DNA of 64,000 bases from CAZNPU01 sp964575335 (GTDB lineage: Bacteria; Planctomycetota; Phycisphaerae; Phycisphaerales; SM1A02). Shown here one piece after another: positions 35,826-44,437 of the stretch. The notes under the pieces are model-generated. The model made no database searches and was not told where the DNA came from. It was given only the letters and a program-made list of their open reading frames with translations. Each line of letters begins with the position of its first letter. Within the stretch, counting starts at the first letter, position 1. The position numbers and the translations under genes are program-made. The DNA lies in NCBI GenBank assembly GCA_964575335.1, contig CAZNPU010000005.1:1-64000 (forward strand). Direction: 5' to 3'.

Positions 35826-36829
35826 CCGGTGAGATGTTGTGATTCGTCCGCAGAGGATGCAGGCTTGAGCGGCCGAATCAGCGCAGCGCGCCGCATCACG
35901 GCGCGGAATCCTTCGCGACGATACAGCGCAATTGCTGGCGTGTTGCCTTCGTCCACCGCCAGCGTGATGGTTCGCTCCGGCCGATTCGCAAGCAGCGTAA
36001 GACCGTGACGCAGCAGTTGCGTGCCAAGTGCGCGGCCTCGTGCCGGCTGGGCCAAGCCGAGATACACCAGTTCAATCATCTGCCCGTCAGTCGACGGATT
36101 CAGCAGCAGCGTGCCCATGGGCTGATCGTTGATGCGCAGGATTGTCCATAAAGCGGGGTCGTATATGCCCGAAGCGCGGTGGCCTTCGAGAATGTCTTCC
36201 GTCCTGCGGCAGCCGCGCAGGCCGGGGCAATCCAGCGTTTGCTCGTAGCTTGCATCGAGCACGCTCAGCAGTTCGTCACGCATCGATTCATCGTACTGCG
36301 TTACGGTCACGCCGGCGGGCCACTGCGGCGGCGTGATCGGCAGATTCCGAGAACGAATCGGCCGCTCAAGGTAACTCAACAGCGCGAGATCCCGAAAACC
36401 TCCCGCATGAAACGCCTCACGTTCGAGCGAGTCGCCGGGATCGAGCAGGGTTTGAGCAAGGTTGACTCCGACATCGACCAGCTGCTGAGTTGCCAGCCTG
36501 ATCAGCTGGCCAATCGGCTTGACGTGTTGCTGCGTCTCCGGGCGGCTAGCGAAGATCATGGCGGTGCGTCCCAGGCTGGGAACGCCCAACACGGTGAACT
36601 CGATGCGGCCGGCAGTATCCAGGCGTGACCAGAGGTGATCGAGGTTGATATGGTTCTCGCGGGCGTAGGCCATGAAGCGGCGGGCGTGTTCGCGGCCGTC
36701 ATGTGCCCTCGCAGCGACAAGCCGCTCAATCGCCTCAGCGCGGCGGTCCGGGCCGACCTTGATGATCAACGGATCGTTTTCGTCGTCATTGGGCCGCAAC
36801 TGGTTGGGGTTGATCTGCGAAGTAGTCAT
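35807..36829 (-). CDS. GNAT family N-acetyltransferase, two-domain
   Basis: A 340-residue protein. The C-terminal half is a GNAT domain with the acetyl-CoA loop region (VYLGLAQPARGRALGTQLLRHGLTLL) and the ending TLAVDEGNTPAIALYRREGF. The N-terminal half (about 20-155) looks like a second, degenerate GNAT fold, as in mycothiol synthase-like tandem enzymes. The substrate is unknown. ATG 36829 was chosen because the longer open frame runs through the divergent secreted-protein gene. The gene ends inside the DnaA-box region. Confidence 0.85.
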   Translation of the reverse strand: MTTSQINPNQLRPNDDENDPLIIKVGPDRRAEAIERLVAARAHDGREHARRFMAYARENHINLDHLWSRLDTAGRIEFTVLGVPSLGRTAMIFASRPETQQHVKPIGQLIRLATQQLVDVGVNLAQTLLDPGDSLEREAFHAGGFRDLALLSYLERPIRSRNLPITPPQWPAGVTVTQYDESMRDELLSVLDASYEQTLDCPGLRGCRRTEDILEGHRASGIYDPALWTILRINDQPMGTLLLNPSTDGQMIELVYLGLAQPARGRALGTQLLRHGLTLLANRPERTITLAVDEGNTPAIALYRREGFRAVMRRAALIRPLKPASSADESQHLTGFPHNA

Positions 36830-36901
36830 GTATGATCCGAGCGTTGACCATCGGACACGGTTCATTAGAATAGCCGTTTGGACCGCTTTTGGAGAATCAG
36901 C

Positions 36902-37525
36902 ATGCTGCGGTGTTGTCACGGCGTCAGAAGGACATTCTCGATTGTTGCCATCGCGGCTGCGCTGCTTGCAGCGGCAGGCGCTGCTGTGGCCTACCCCAAG
37001 CCCGCCCCGGTGCCCACGCGCTGGGAGCTGGATTTTTCGCCAGGCGACCTGCGGCTGTATGTTGACCCCGCAACCGGCCAAACCTACTGGTTTTTCACCT
37101 ATACGGTGACCAATCGGACGGGCAAGGACCAGCTGTGGGCGCCGAGCTTTGTGCTGTTTACTGATGCTGGCGAGATACTGCCCGCCGGCCGCGATGTGCC
37201 CACTCGGGTGACCGAGCAACTGCTGGATCTGATGGGCAACGAGTTTCTGGAAGACCAAAACACCATCATCGGCACCCTACTCCAGGGTCGCGAACACGCC
37301 AAGGAAGGGCTGGTGGTCTGGCCGGCCCGGAAGCTGGATGTGACCGAAATTTCCCTTTTTATCGCAGGCATCAGCGGCGAAACCGCCCGGGTGATCAACC
37401 CAATCAACGGCAATGAGATCATTCTTCGCAAAACGCTGCAGCGGGATTACCTGGTGCCCGGAAACCCGGTGGCGCGCGGGTCTGATCCCTTGGAACTGGT
37501 CGCTGAAAGCTGGATTTTGCGGTAA
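36902..37525 (+). CDS. Secreted hypothetical protein
   Basis: A 207-residue protein with a signal peptide (about 1-32, hydrophobic core IVAIAAALLAAAGAAVA) and a mature part beginning YPKPAPVPTRWELDFSPGDLRLY. It has the conserved-looking block WFFTYTVTNRTGKDQLWAPSFVLFTD, which suggests a beta-sandwich that might bind a partner outside the cytoplasm. I do not recognise a named family. The site ttggag precedes ATG 36902. It is divergent from the GNAT gene and 130 bases before rpmA. Confidence 0.75.
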   Translation: MLRCCHGVRRTFSIVAIAAALLAAAGAAVAYPKPAPVPTRWELDFSPGDLRLYVDPATGQTYWFFTYTVTNRTGKDQLWAPSFVLFTDAGEILPAGRDVPTRVTEQLLDLMGNEFLEDQNTIIGTLLQGREHAKEGLVVWPARKLDVTEISLFIAGISGETARVINPINGNEIILRKTLQRDYLVPGNPVARGSDPLELVAESWILR

Positions 37526-37655
37526 CGGGGCGGTACACTTCCCGGCTCGGCCCGTTGTGTATTCGTTTGGGGCCTAAAAGCAGTATTCGTTTTCGTTTAT
37601 TTCACCCGGTGGCGGCAGAGGCCGTCATTGCGGATCGCAGTGTGGAGACGTTGTC

Positions 37656-37943
37656 ATGGCACATAAAAAGGGACAAGGCTCGACCCGAAACGGTCGCGAC
37701 TCGAACCCGCAGTTTCGCGGCATCAAGGTCTACGGTGGGCAGTTCGCACCGGCTGGCGCGATCATCGTGAAGCAGTGCGGCACCCGTTTCAAGCCCGGCT
37801 ACCTGGTTACACGCGCCAATGACGACAGCCTCCACGCCAAGGTGGATGGCACGGTCCGCTTCCGTGGCCGGTATGTCGATCTGATTCCTGCTGACCCTGC
37901 CATTCCGCAGTACGTGGCTGCCGGCAGCGTTGCGACAACCTGA
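37656..37943 (+). CDS. rpmA: Large ribosomal subunit protein bL27
   Basis: bL27 lies near the peptidyl transferase centre. The 95 residues show the typical start (AHKKGQGSTRNGRDSNPQFRGIKVYGGQ), RFKPGYLVTRANDDSLHAKVDGTVRF, and a short C-terminal extension. No cleavable Firmicute-type N-terminal extension is present. The usual upstream partner rplU (bL21) is missing, which is unusual. A strong terminator follows; obgE lies after it, so the common rplU-rpmA-obgE operon is split here. Confidence 0.97.
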   Translation: MAHKKGQGSTRNGRDSNPQFRGIKVYGGQFAPAGAIIVKQCGTRFKPGYLVTRANDDSLHAKVDGTVRFRGRYVDLIPADPAIPQYVAAGSVATT

Positions 37944-37981
37944 AGCCGCACACAGTCTGACTGAACCGATCACTCATCCAT

Positions 37982-38013
37982 CACGGAGCGCCGCTGCGGC
38001 GCTCCGTGTTTTT
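37982..38013 (+). terminator. Intrinsic terminator after rpmA
   Basis: A perfect 12-bp GC-rich stem (37982-37993 with 37997-38008) with a 3-nt loop is directly followed by ttttt. It separates rpmA from obgE. Confidence 0.95.
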
Positions 38014-38247
38014 GTTGGCATCAGCGCATCATTTGAGCGCATTTGATCGGTTGCCTGAGCGGCGACGTCTTGGATGATGAGATGAAACGGCAGTCGGCGC
38101 TGCGCCGCGACGCGCGACGGGATGAATTGCTCGATGATTGCTGGGTGCTTTGGGCGACGTGCGCCGGCGACGAGAATGCCTGCACGCTAAACTGTTGAAT
38201 CCACGATCGCACCTGTTTACGCTTGATCGCTCGCTGCATCTCCGTCC

Positions 38248-39309
38248 ATGCTTTTCATTGATCGCGCTACCATCTATGTTCGTGCTGGAAAAGGCGGCGA
38301 TGGGTGCGTCAGTTTCCGGCGTGAAAAATACATCCCCAAAGGCGGCCCCGATGGCGGCAACGGCGGCAAGGGCGGCGATGTCATTGTGGCTGCCGATCCC
38401 ACGCTCGATACCCTGTTGCACCTCACGCCGCGGCCTCACTACCGCGCGAAAAACGGCGGCAACGGTATGGGGCGTTCGATGCACGGCGGCGACGGCGCGG
38501 ACCTGATCATCCCCGTACCGATCGGAACGGTCGTGATTGACGATGCATCCGATCAGACGCTTGCGGACATCAGCCAGCCCGGTCAGCGGGTAGTGGTTGC
38601 GCGAGGCGGCAAAGGCGGCTTCGGCAATGAGCATTTCAAATCTGCCACGAATCAGACGCCGCGAGAATCAACGCCCGGCGAGCCCGGCGAAGAGCGTACG
38701 CTGCGGCTAGAACTCAAACTGCTGGCCGACGTCGGCCTTGTGGGGCTGCCCAATGCGGGCAAATCCACGCTGCTGCGGGCAATCAGCCGCGCAACTCCCA
38801 AGGTGGCTGCTTACCCATTTACCACGCTCTCGCCGCACCTTGGCATTGCAGAACTGCCCGGCGACCGGAGGCTGGTGATTGCGGACATTCCCGGCTTGAT
38901 CGAAGGCGCGGCACAAGGGGCCGGGCTGGGGCACGATTTTCTGCGTCATGTTGAGCGAACCGCAGTGCTGGTGCATGTGCTGGACATCGCGCCGCTGGAT
39001 GGCTCCGATCCGGTGAAGAATTACGAAATTGTGCGGCAGGAGATTCTCGATTACTCGACGGAGCTTGCTGAGAAACCCGAGATCATCGTCTTCAATAAGA
39101 TCGACCTGGTGCCTGAAGAGGAGCGGGCTGAATTGGCCAAGCGGCTTGCGGGGCGCTTACGGTTGCGGCGGGATGAAAATCCGATTCTGACAAGCGGCGC
39201 AACCGGCGAAGGCGTGAAGGACATGCTGGAAGCATGCTGGACCGTGCGCGGCAAGAAGCGAGATGCGCAGGCGTGGAGTGCTGCGCCGCCGTCGTCGTCG
39301 AACCTGTAA
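38248..39309 (+). CDS. obgE: GTPase ObgE/CgtA
   Basis: An essential GTPase that acts in 50S ribosome assembly and stress control. The 353 residues contain the glycine-rich Obg domain (FRREKYIPKGGPDGGNGGKGGDVI, about 24-47), the G domain with G1 (GLPNAGKST), G3 (DIPGLIEGA) and G4 (NKID), and a short C-terminal part. It begins 234 bases after the rpmA terminator; I see no clear promoter in that gap. Confidence 0.97.
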   Translation: MLFIDRATIYVRAGKGGDGCVSFRREKYIPKGGPDGGNGGKGGDVIVAADPTLDTLLHLTPRPHYRAKNGGNGMGRSMHGGDGADLIIPVPIGTVVIDDASDQTLADISQPGQRVVVARGGKGGFGNEHFKSATNQTPRESTPGEPGEERTLRLELKLLADVGLVGLPNAGKSTLLRAISRATPKVAAYPFTTLSPHLGIAELPGDRRLVIADIPGLIEGAAQGAGLGHDFLRHVERTAVLVHVLDIAPLDGSDPVKNYEIVRQEILDYSTELAEKPEIIVFNKIDLVPEEERAELAKRLAGRLRLRRDENPILTSGATGEGVKDMLEACWTVRGKKRDAQAWSAAPPSSSNL

Positions 39310-39693
39310 TCTGCTGCGCAGTGCATTGAACAAAAGCGCTCGCGGCAGTTTGCGTGCAGAAGCAGGTTGAGCGTTGTACTCATCGCTCGCCGCTGCTTGA
39401 CCCCACCCAGTCGGCCGGATTTGCCAACGCCTGAAAAGGCCAAGGAGCACGCTTATGGAGCAAGACTGCCGCTTGCGCGCTTTTTCATGCAAGTAAACAT
39501 AACCGCAGCGCAGGTTCGGGAAATGTCCTCATTCCCGGAGAATGCGACATGTATTGGGCGGGGCAGGCAGAGGGCGAAGAGCATCGGGCAAGCAGGCTGA
39601 AGCTGCCGCACATCTGTTTCCAATCGATTCAGAATACCGGGCAATCTTGCGCTACGATGAGATACGTTCGCGGCGCACAAAGGAATCCAGACG
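39310..39693. other. Intergenic region between obgE and ndh
   Basis: 384 bases with no supported gene. Short open frames here lack ribosome sites and recognisable sequence. I see no strong hairpin or riboswitch-like structure. Confidence 0.4.
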
Positions 39694-41076
39694 ATGAACG
39701 CAGCGCGGCCCCACGTGGTGATCATCGGCGGCGGTTTCGGCGGGCTTTATGCAGCCAAGGGGTTAGGCAAATCGCCCGTGCGCATTACATTGGTTGATCG
39801 TTCCAACCACCATTTGTTTCAGCCGCTGCTTTACGAGGTGGCCACCGCGGCGCTTTCACCTGCTGAGATTGCTGCGCCGATTCGTGCGGTATTTTCAAAA
39901 CAGCACAACACCACAGTGCTGCTGGGCAACGTGGTTGAGATCGATACTGCCCGTCGCGTTGTTCATCTTGCTGATGGCGCAATTGCGTATGACTATCTTG
40001 TCGTTGCTGCCGGAGCGACGCATTCATACTTCGGCAACGATGACTGGGCCAGGTTTGCGCCAGGATTGAAAACCATTGATGATGCGCTGGAAATCCGCCA
40101 GCGGTTTCTGCTGGCGTTTGAAGCTGCCGAACGGGAGGCGGATGACGCAGCGCGTCGTGCGCTGCTGACGTTTGTCGTGATCGGAGCAGGACCGACTGGC
40201 GTGGAACTGGCCGGCACCATGGCTGAACTGGCTCGTAAGGCGATTCCGCGCGACTTTCGCACCATCGACGCCAGCACTGCGCGGGTCATTCTTGTTGAGG
40301 CGATGGATCGTGTTTTGCCGACCTTTCCGCCTGATCTTTCCGAAAAAGCCAGGCGATCGCTCGAAGAGCTTGGCGTGGAGGTGCGGCTCAACAGTCCCGT
40401 GACCAAAATTGATGGCGATGGCGTGTGCATTGGGCCGGAACGCATCAATACAGAAAACATCATCTGGGCTGCAGGCGTGCAGGCTTCGCCATTGGGCAAA
40501 TCACTTGGAGCGCCCACCGATCGGGCCGGCCGCGTGATGGTGCAGCCTGATCTTTCGATTCCCGGTCACCCGGAAGTCTTCGTCATCGGCGATCTGGCCA
40601 GCGTTGTCGATCCCGATACAAATAAGCCCGTGCCGGGTGTTGCACCTGCCGCGATTCAGATGGGGAAATACGTTGCGCGCGTGATTGATCGTGAAGTGCG
40701 CGGCAAGGCTCTGCCGCAGCAGCGTCCGCCTTTTCATTACCGCGATAAGGGCATGCTCGCCACCATCGGCCGGGCCAAAGCTGTGGCGAAGCTGGGCAAG
40801 CTGAAGTTCAGCGGGCTGATCGCATGGCTCTTGTGGGCGCTGGTGCACGTGATGTATCTGATTGGTTTCCGCAACCGGTTGATCGTGATGCTGCAATGGG
40901 CCTGGGCGTATATTGCGTTTCAGCGAGGCGCTCGCGTGATTACCGGTTCAGTTGACCTGGGGTTACACAAGTCTCGCACGGACGACGCCGCAATGCGAGC
41001 TGCACAACCGGCGCGAACCGAGCCGGAGCAGCGTTCAGTTTCGATGCCTGCCGGCGCACATCAGCATCAACATTGA
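39694..41076 (+). CDS. ndh: Type II NADH dehydrogenase (NDH-2)
   Basis: A single-subunit flavoprotein that passes electrons from NADH to quinone at the membrane without pumping protons. The 460 residues have the first FAD Rossmann motif (VVIIGGGFGGLYAAKGL, about 8-24), NHHLFQPLLYEVATAALSPAEIAAPIR, the NAD-binding motif FVVIGAGPTGVELAGTMAEL, and FVIGDLASV with the FAD-contacting Asp. A hydrophobic C-terminal segment (FSGLIAWLLWALVHVMYLIGF) serves as the membrane anchor. A His-rich tail ends the protein. The site aaggaa precedes ATG 39694. Confidence 0.95.
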   Translation: MNAARPHVVIIGGGFGGLYAAKGLGKSPVRITLVDRSNHHLFQPLLYEVATAALSPAEIAAPIRAVFSKQHNTTVLLGNVVEIDTARRVVHLADGAIAYDYLVVAAGATHSYFGNDDWARFAPGLKTIDDALEIRQRFLLAFEAAEREADDAARRALLTFVVIGAGPTGVELAGTMAELARKAIPRDFRTIDASTARVILVEAMDRVLPTFPPDLSEKARRSLEELGVEVRLNSPVTKIDGDGVCIGPERINTENIIWAAGVQASPLGKSLGAPTDRAGRVMVQPDLSIPGHPEVFVIGDLASVVDPDTNKPVPGVAPAAIQMGKYVARVIDREVRGKALPQQRPPFHYRDKGMLATIGRAKAVAKLGKLKFSGLIAWLLWALVHVMYLIGFRNRLIVMLQWAWAYIAFQRGARVITGSVDLGLHKSRTDDAAMRAAQPARTEPEQRSVSMPAGAHQHQH

Positions 41077-41113
41077 TCGCTTGTTGCTTTCAAATGGCGT
41101 CAATGGAGGCGGT

Positions 41114-41872
41114 TCACCGTGCTTCCTCATGCGGCAATTCAGGCTGATGCAGATGCACCGGCTTGCGCACTTTGCTTGCGCGAAGATTCAATATTTCAAC
41201 AAACAGCGAAAAGCCGATCGCAAAATAAATGTACCCGCGCGGAATGTGCTGCTCGAACGCCTCGGCTGCAAGCATCACGCCGATCAGCAGCAGAAATGAA
41301 AGTGCCAGCATTTTTACCGTGGGATGTCGGGCAACGAAATCACTGATGGGTCTGGCGAAGATCATCATGACAAGTACTGCGATCACCACTGCGGTGATCA
41401 TCACCCAGAGCGCCCTCGCCATGCCGACTGCGGTAATAACTGAATCGAGCGAGAAGATAATGTCCATCAGCATGATCTGTACGATGACCGACCACGCTGA
41501 TGCATACGTGCGCCGGACTTTGTGCTGATCTGGATCATCGCCTTCAAGCTTGTTGTGAATCTCGTGCGTCGCTTTGGCGATCAGAAACAGCCCGCCGGCG
41601 AGCAGGATCACTTCGCGGCCGCTGAACTCATTGCCCAGCAGCGTAAACCACGTCTGTTCAAGTCCCATGATCCACGTGATGCTCAGCAGCAGCGCGACGC
41701 GCATCAGCATTGCGCCAAGCAGGCCCAGTTGCCGCGCCTTCTGACGCTGATGCGGCGGCAACTTGTCGCTGAGAATCGCGATGAACACGATGTTGTCGAT
41801 GCCAAGCACGATCTCCATAGCTGTCAGCGTCAGCAGGGCCAGCAGGTTTTCAACGGTGAATATCTCAATCAC
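41114..41872 (-). CDS. TerC-family integral membrane protein
   Basis: TerC proteins export metal ions, chiefly manganese, and support metalation of exported proteins. The 252 residues have seven or so hydrophobic helices and the two hallmark segments with acidic residues: MEIVLGIDNIVFIAILSDKLP (about 18-38) and MDIIFSLDSVITAVGMA. The start is GTG 41872, nine bases after ggag on the minus strand. A yybP-ykoY manganese riboswitch, often found before such genes, was not seen. It converges on ndh. An exported Mn-type SOD is encoded elsewhere in the window. Confidence 0.93.
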   Translation of the reverse strand: MIEIFTVENLLALLTLTAMEIVLGIDNIVFIAILSDKLPPHQRQKARQLGLLGAMLMRVALLLSITWIMGLEQTWFTLLGNEFSGREVILLAGGLFLIAKATHEIHNKLEGDDPDQHKVRRTYASAWSVIVQIMLMDIIFSLDSVITAVGMARALWVMITAVVIAVLVMMIFARPISDFVARHPTVKMLALSFLLLIGVMLAAEAFEQHIPRGYIYFAIGFSLFVEILNLRASKVRKPVHLHQPELPHEEAR

Positions 41873-42116
41873 AATGGCGGCTCCAATGTGTCACGAATAT
41901 GCGCCGGACGATCGTGCCGGGATAGCTGCTCGCTCAGCAGCAAAGGCATGAGCTGCATGGGTTTTTTGATCGCGATAATCTTCAACGGCGGCGGCAGACT
42001 GTGCCAGCCGGCTCTTGCGCAATTACCGCATCTTCAGCAACGGATTGTCGGCGGTTGGAAGTCGTTGGAAGTGAAAAGCAAATATGTGCGTGCTGCTGTG
42101 ATTGCCGATGTTGTTG

Positions 42117-42398
42117 TTACTGCTCCGGCACAGCTGGAGGAGCAGTCAGTTCCTCATAGTCGCGCTGACTGATGCGCTTGACATGGCCTGAAGATAACCT
42201 CACTGTCCGGCCGCTGTGATCGATGAACGACAGCGGACCAATGTAGCCGTCTGCTGCCACCCATTTATCCGTGTAATACACGCGGCCCGTATCGGTATCC
42301 ACGATCTGGTACCGGCAGCCAGACATCATCAGCGCGCTTATGCACACCAGCAGGATTGCGCTGATGTATCGCACTGGATGCGAGAATATTCGTTTCAT
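42117..42398 (-). CDS. Small lipoprotein of YgdI/YgdR-like type
   Basis: A 93-residue protein with a lipobox (LMMSGC, Cys at about 28) and a compact mature part of about 65 residues (RYQIVDTDTGRVYYTDKWVAADG). The pattern of short beta strands resembles the DUF903/YgdI-YgdR small lipoproteins; the match is weak. It should be anchored in the envelope. It lies between the TerC gene (244 bases further on) and the vWA gene on the same strand. Confidence 0.75.
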   Translation of the reverse strand: MKRIFSHPVRYISAILLVCISALMMSGCRYQIVDTDTGRVYYTDKWVAADGYIGPLSFIDHSGRTVRLSSGHVKRISQRDYEELTAPPAVPEQ

Positions 42399-42423
42399 CC
42401 GTCAATCCTCCGTGTGCGACAGT

Positions 42424-43899
42424 TTACCGGCACAGTTCAAAATAAATATTGAAGAACTCGCGGAACTCGTCTTCATATCGCTCGCCCAGCGTCAACCCGG
42501 CGATCTCTGCGATCAGCGTATCGGCGTTGTCCAGGGATACGCATCGCCCGCCGCCGGCTTCTGCGATTTCGGGAAAGTGCTTCACGTCCTTGCCGTCGGC
42601 CTGAATCACGTGAGTAGTCAGATCAGCAACAGCGTGAGCGCGCTGCGCCAATTGCACGCATTGCGTTCCTGTGCCAATGTGCGGCGGCGCATCGCCAATC
42701 AGCACCAGCACCTTGGAAGCATCATCGCGCCAGTTCAACTGCGTCAGCGCCGCGCGAAGTGCCGGCAGCACCGCTTCCGGTCCATCGCCTCCGCCATCGG
42801 CTGAGAGCATCCACAACTGCCGTCTGGCTTGTTCAACATCGGAGGTGAAGTTCCATCCTCGCGTTTCGAATTCATCGTGGCGGTCTCGATACGCCACAAT
42901 GCCGACGCGCAGCGATTTGACCACATCGCCGACAAAAAGCATCAGATCATCGATGCCCGCCTGCGCTGCGCCCAGTTCCTGCCACATGCTGGCGGTGCAG
43001 TCGAGACAAATGGCCAGATCCAGATGCTGTTCGCTGAGCGACTGCATGTAATCCAGCAAACCCGCGAACTGCTCTGCATCGAGCTGCGCAAATCGCGAAG
43101 AGGCGGCGGTTTTTTCCGCAGCAGCGTCATCAGGCAGCAATGTCGGCTTTATCGTGAATGATCGGCCGGTCTTCATCAGCCATTGCCGCCAGCGGAAATC
43201 ACGCTGCAGGTTCGGCTGGCCGGTGACAAACGCCAGGCGGGGTGAAAGCATTCCGGCTTCGGCGCGCGTCATGCGCAGGATAATCTGTCGCGCAACCGTG
43301 TTGGCCTGTTTGATCAGTTCCGCATCGCCGCTGGCGGCGGCAAGTTCAACGGCCAGCATGCGATCTTCGATCTGGCGTGATCGCGCCAGTATGCCGATGC
43401 CGCGCTGCAGACGCTCAAGATCGATCGTGTAGCCGTGGCGCAGCACTGTCCGGAGAACGCGAGGGTCGCTTTCGTTGACAAACCACGTCTCGTCAGCCTG
43501 CACGCCTCGTTGAGCCAGCGAGCGAATGGCAAATGAGCGCACCTGCCACGCAGGATCGTCCCGCAATTGCAGCAGCATGTTCTGGCTCTGATCGCAGCCG
43601 AAACGCTCCAGTCGCAAGACAGCAATCGCCCGGCGGGGCCAGGCGGCGCCGTCCATGAATTTCTGCAGCGTCTCTCGCTCCAGATCGCTGGCCTGGGCCA
43701 GACTGGGGCGAACAGTTTGAGGATTCTCAACGGCATCATCCTCAGCGGCAATCTCTGCTGAAGTATTCGCATCTGCCTCGGCGGAGCGATCAACTGCACT
43801 CTCCTGCGCCACAAGCGGCTGGGTCAGCCATGCGCTGAGCGCCATCATCGCCAGGCTGATTGGCCGGAACAAAGCGGTAAAGCCACGTCGCATCGTCAT
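42424..43899 (-). CDS. Secreted protein with HEAT-like and von Willebrand A domains
   Basis: A 491-residue protein with a signal peptide (about 1-31, ending LVAQ), a helical region with HEAT-like units (AIAVLRLERFGCDQSQNMLLQLRDDPAWQVRSFAIRSLAQ) and a vWA domain from about 285 to 460. The metal site motif normally DxSxS reads DCTASM (CLDCTASMWQEL), which keeps the Asp and Ser. vWA domains bind protein partners. ATG 43899 follows ggagg on the minus strand by seven bases. It is divergent from the PadR gene and ends 25 bases before the lipoprotein gene. Confidence 0.85.
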   Translation of the reverse strand: MTMRRGFTALFRPISLAMMALSAWLTQPLVAQESAVDRSAEADANTSAEIAAEDDAVENPQTVRPSLAQASDLERETLQKFMDGAAWPRRAIAVLRLERFGCDQSQNMLLQLRDDPAWQVRSFAIRSLAQRGVQADETWFVNESDPRVLRTVLRHGYTIDLERLQRGIGILARSRQIEDRMLAVELAAASGDAELIKQANTVARQIILRMTRAEAGMLSPRLAFVTGQPNLQRDFRWRQWLMKTGRSFTIKPTLLPDDAAAEKTAASSRFAQLDAEQFAGLLDYMQSLSEQHLDLAICLDCTASMWQELGAAQAGIDDLMLFVGDVVKSLRVGIVAYRDRHDEFETRGWNFTSDVEQARRQLWMLSADGGGDGPEAVLPALRAALTQLNWRDDASKVLVLIGDAPPHIGTGTQCVQLAQRAHAVADLTTHVIQADGKDVKHFPEIAEAGGGRCVSLDNADTLIAEIAGLTLGERYEDEFREFFNIYFELCR

Positions 43900-43985
43900 C
43901 AGCGGCCTCCACGGCCAGTGTAGGCTCAGTCAGCCGAGCACGCTGGTCCGGAAATATCCTCCAATGTATGCGTTTGCGGGAACCG

Positions 43986-44018
43986 TTGCACAGTGGTCAA
44001 ACGTATGACATACTATGT
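43986..44018 (+). promoter_or_regulatory. Promoter and palindromic operator of the PadR gene
   Basis: A -35-like TTGCAC (43986-43991) and a -10-like TACTAT (44011-44016) lie 19 bases apart upstream of padR. The -10 is inside a perfect palindrome, acatactatgt (44008-44018). PadR proteins often bind sites built on ATGT/ACAT half-sites, so this is a likely autoregulatory operator. Confidence 0.55.
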
Positions 44019-44056
44019 GACGCAAAGTAATGGTCTTTCTTGAGCGGAGCGATTTC

Positions 44057-44437
44057 ATGCGGGTCGAACGTGAACTGATGCGAGGTGCAGGGCCAGCAGC
44101 GGTGCTGAAGCTGTTGGAATCGCGCGGCGCGATGTATGGCTACGAATTGGTGGAAGCGATTGACCGCCAGTCCAATGGCGTGCTGGCGATGGGGCAGTCC
44201 ACGCTCTATCCCATGCTGTACAACCTTGAGGCCAAGGGGCTGATCAAGGCGCATTGGCGCGATGGCGAGACCGGGCGGCAGCGCAAGTACTACGCGCTGA
44301 CCGAACGGGGCCGAACTCGACTGGCACAAGAAACCCGGCAATGGAGCGCAGTTGCGCAGGCGATGACTGCTTTGGGAATCATCCAACCCCAGACGCCTGC
44401 TTCTGAATCTGCGTCATCACGGGAGGTACTGGCATGA
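44057..44437 (+). CDS. PadR family transcriptional regulator
   Basis: A 126-residue winged-helix repressor. The DNA-binding domain starts RVERELMRGAGPAAVLKLLESRGAMYGYELVEAI and contains the wing and typical PadR motif LAMGQSTLYPMLYNLEAKGLIKAHW, GRQRKYYALTERGR. ATG 44057 has ggag seven bases upstream and was preferred to ATG 44030. The stop overlaps the start of the next gene (ATGA, 44434-44437). PadR regulators paired with HAAS-domain membrane proteins are a known arrangement. Confidence 0.92.
   Translation: MRVERELMRGAGPAAVLKLLESRGAMYGYELVEAIDRQSNGVLAMGQSTLYPMLYNLEAKGLIKAHWRDGETGRQRKYYALTERGRTRLAQETRQWSAVAQAMTALGIIQPQTPASESASSREVLA

Noticed and set aside
41873..42116. yybP-ykoY manganese riboswitch before the TerC gene
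   Set aside because: The conserved loops were not found on the minus strand.
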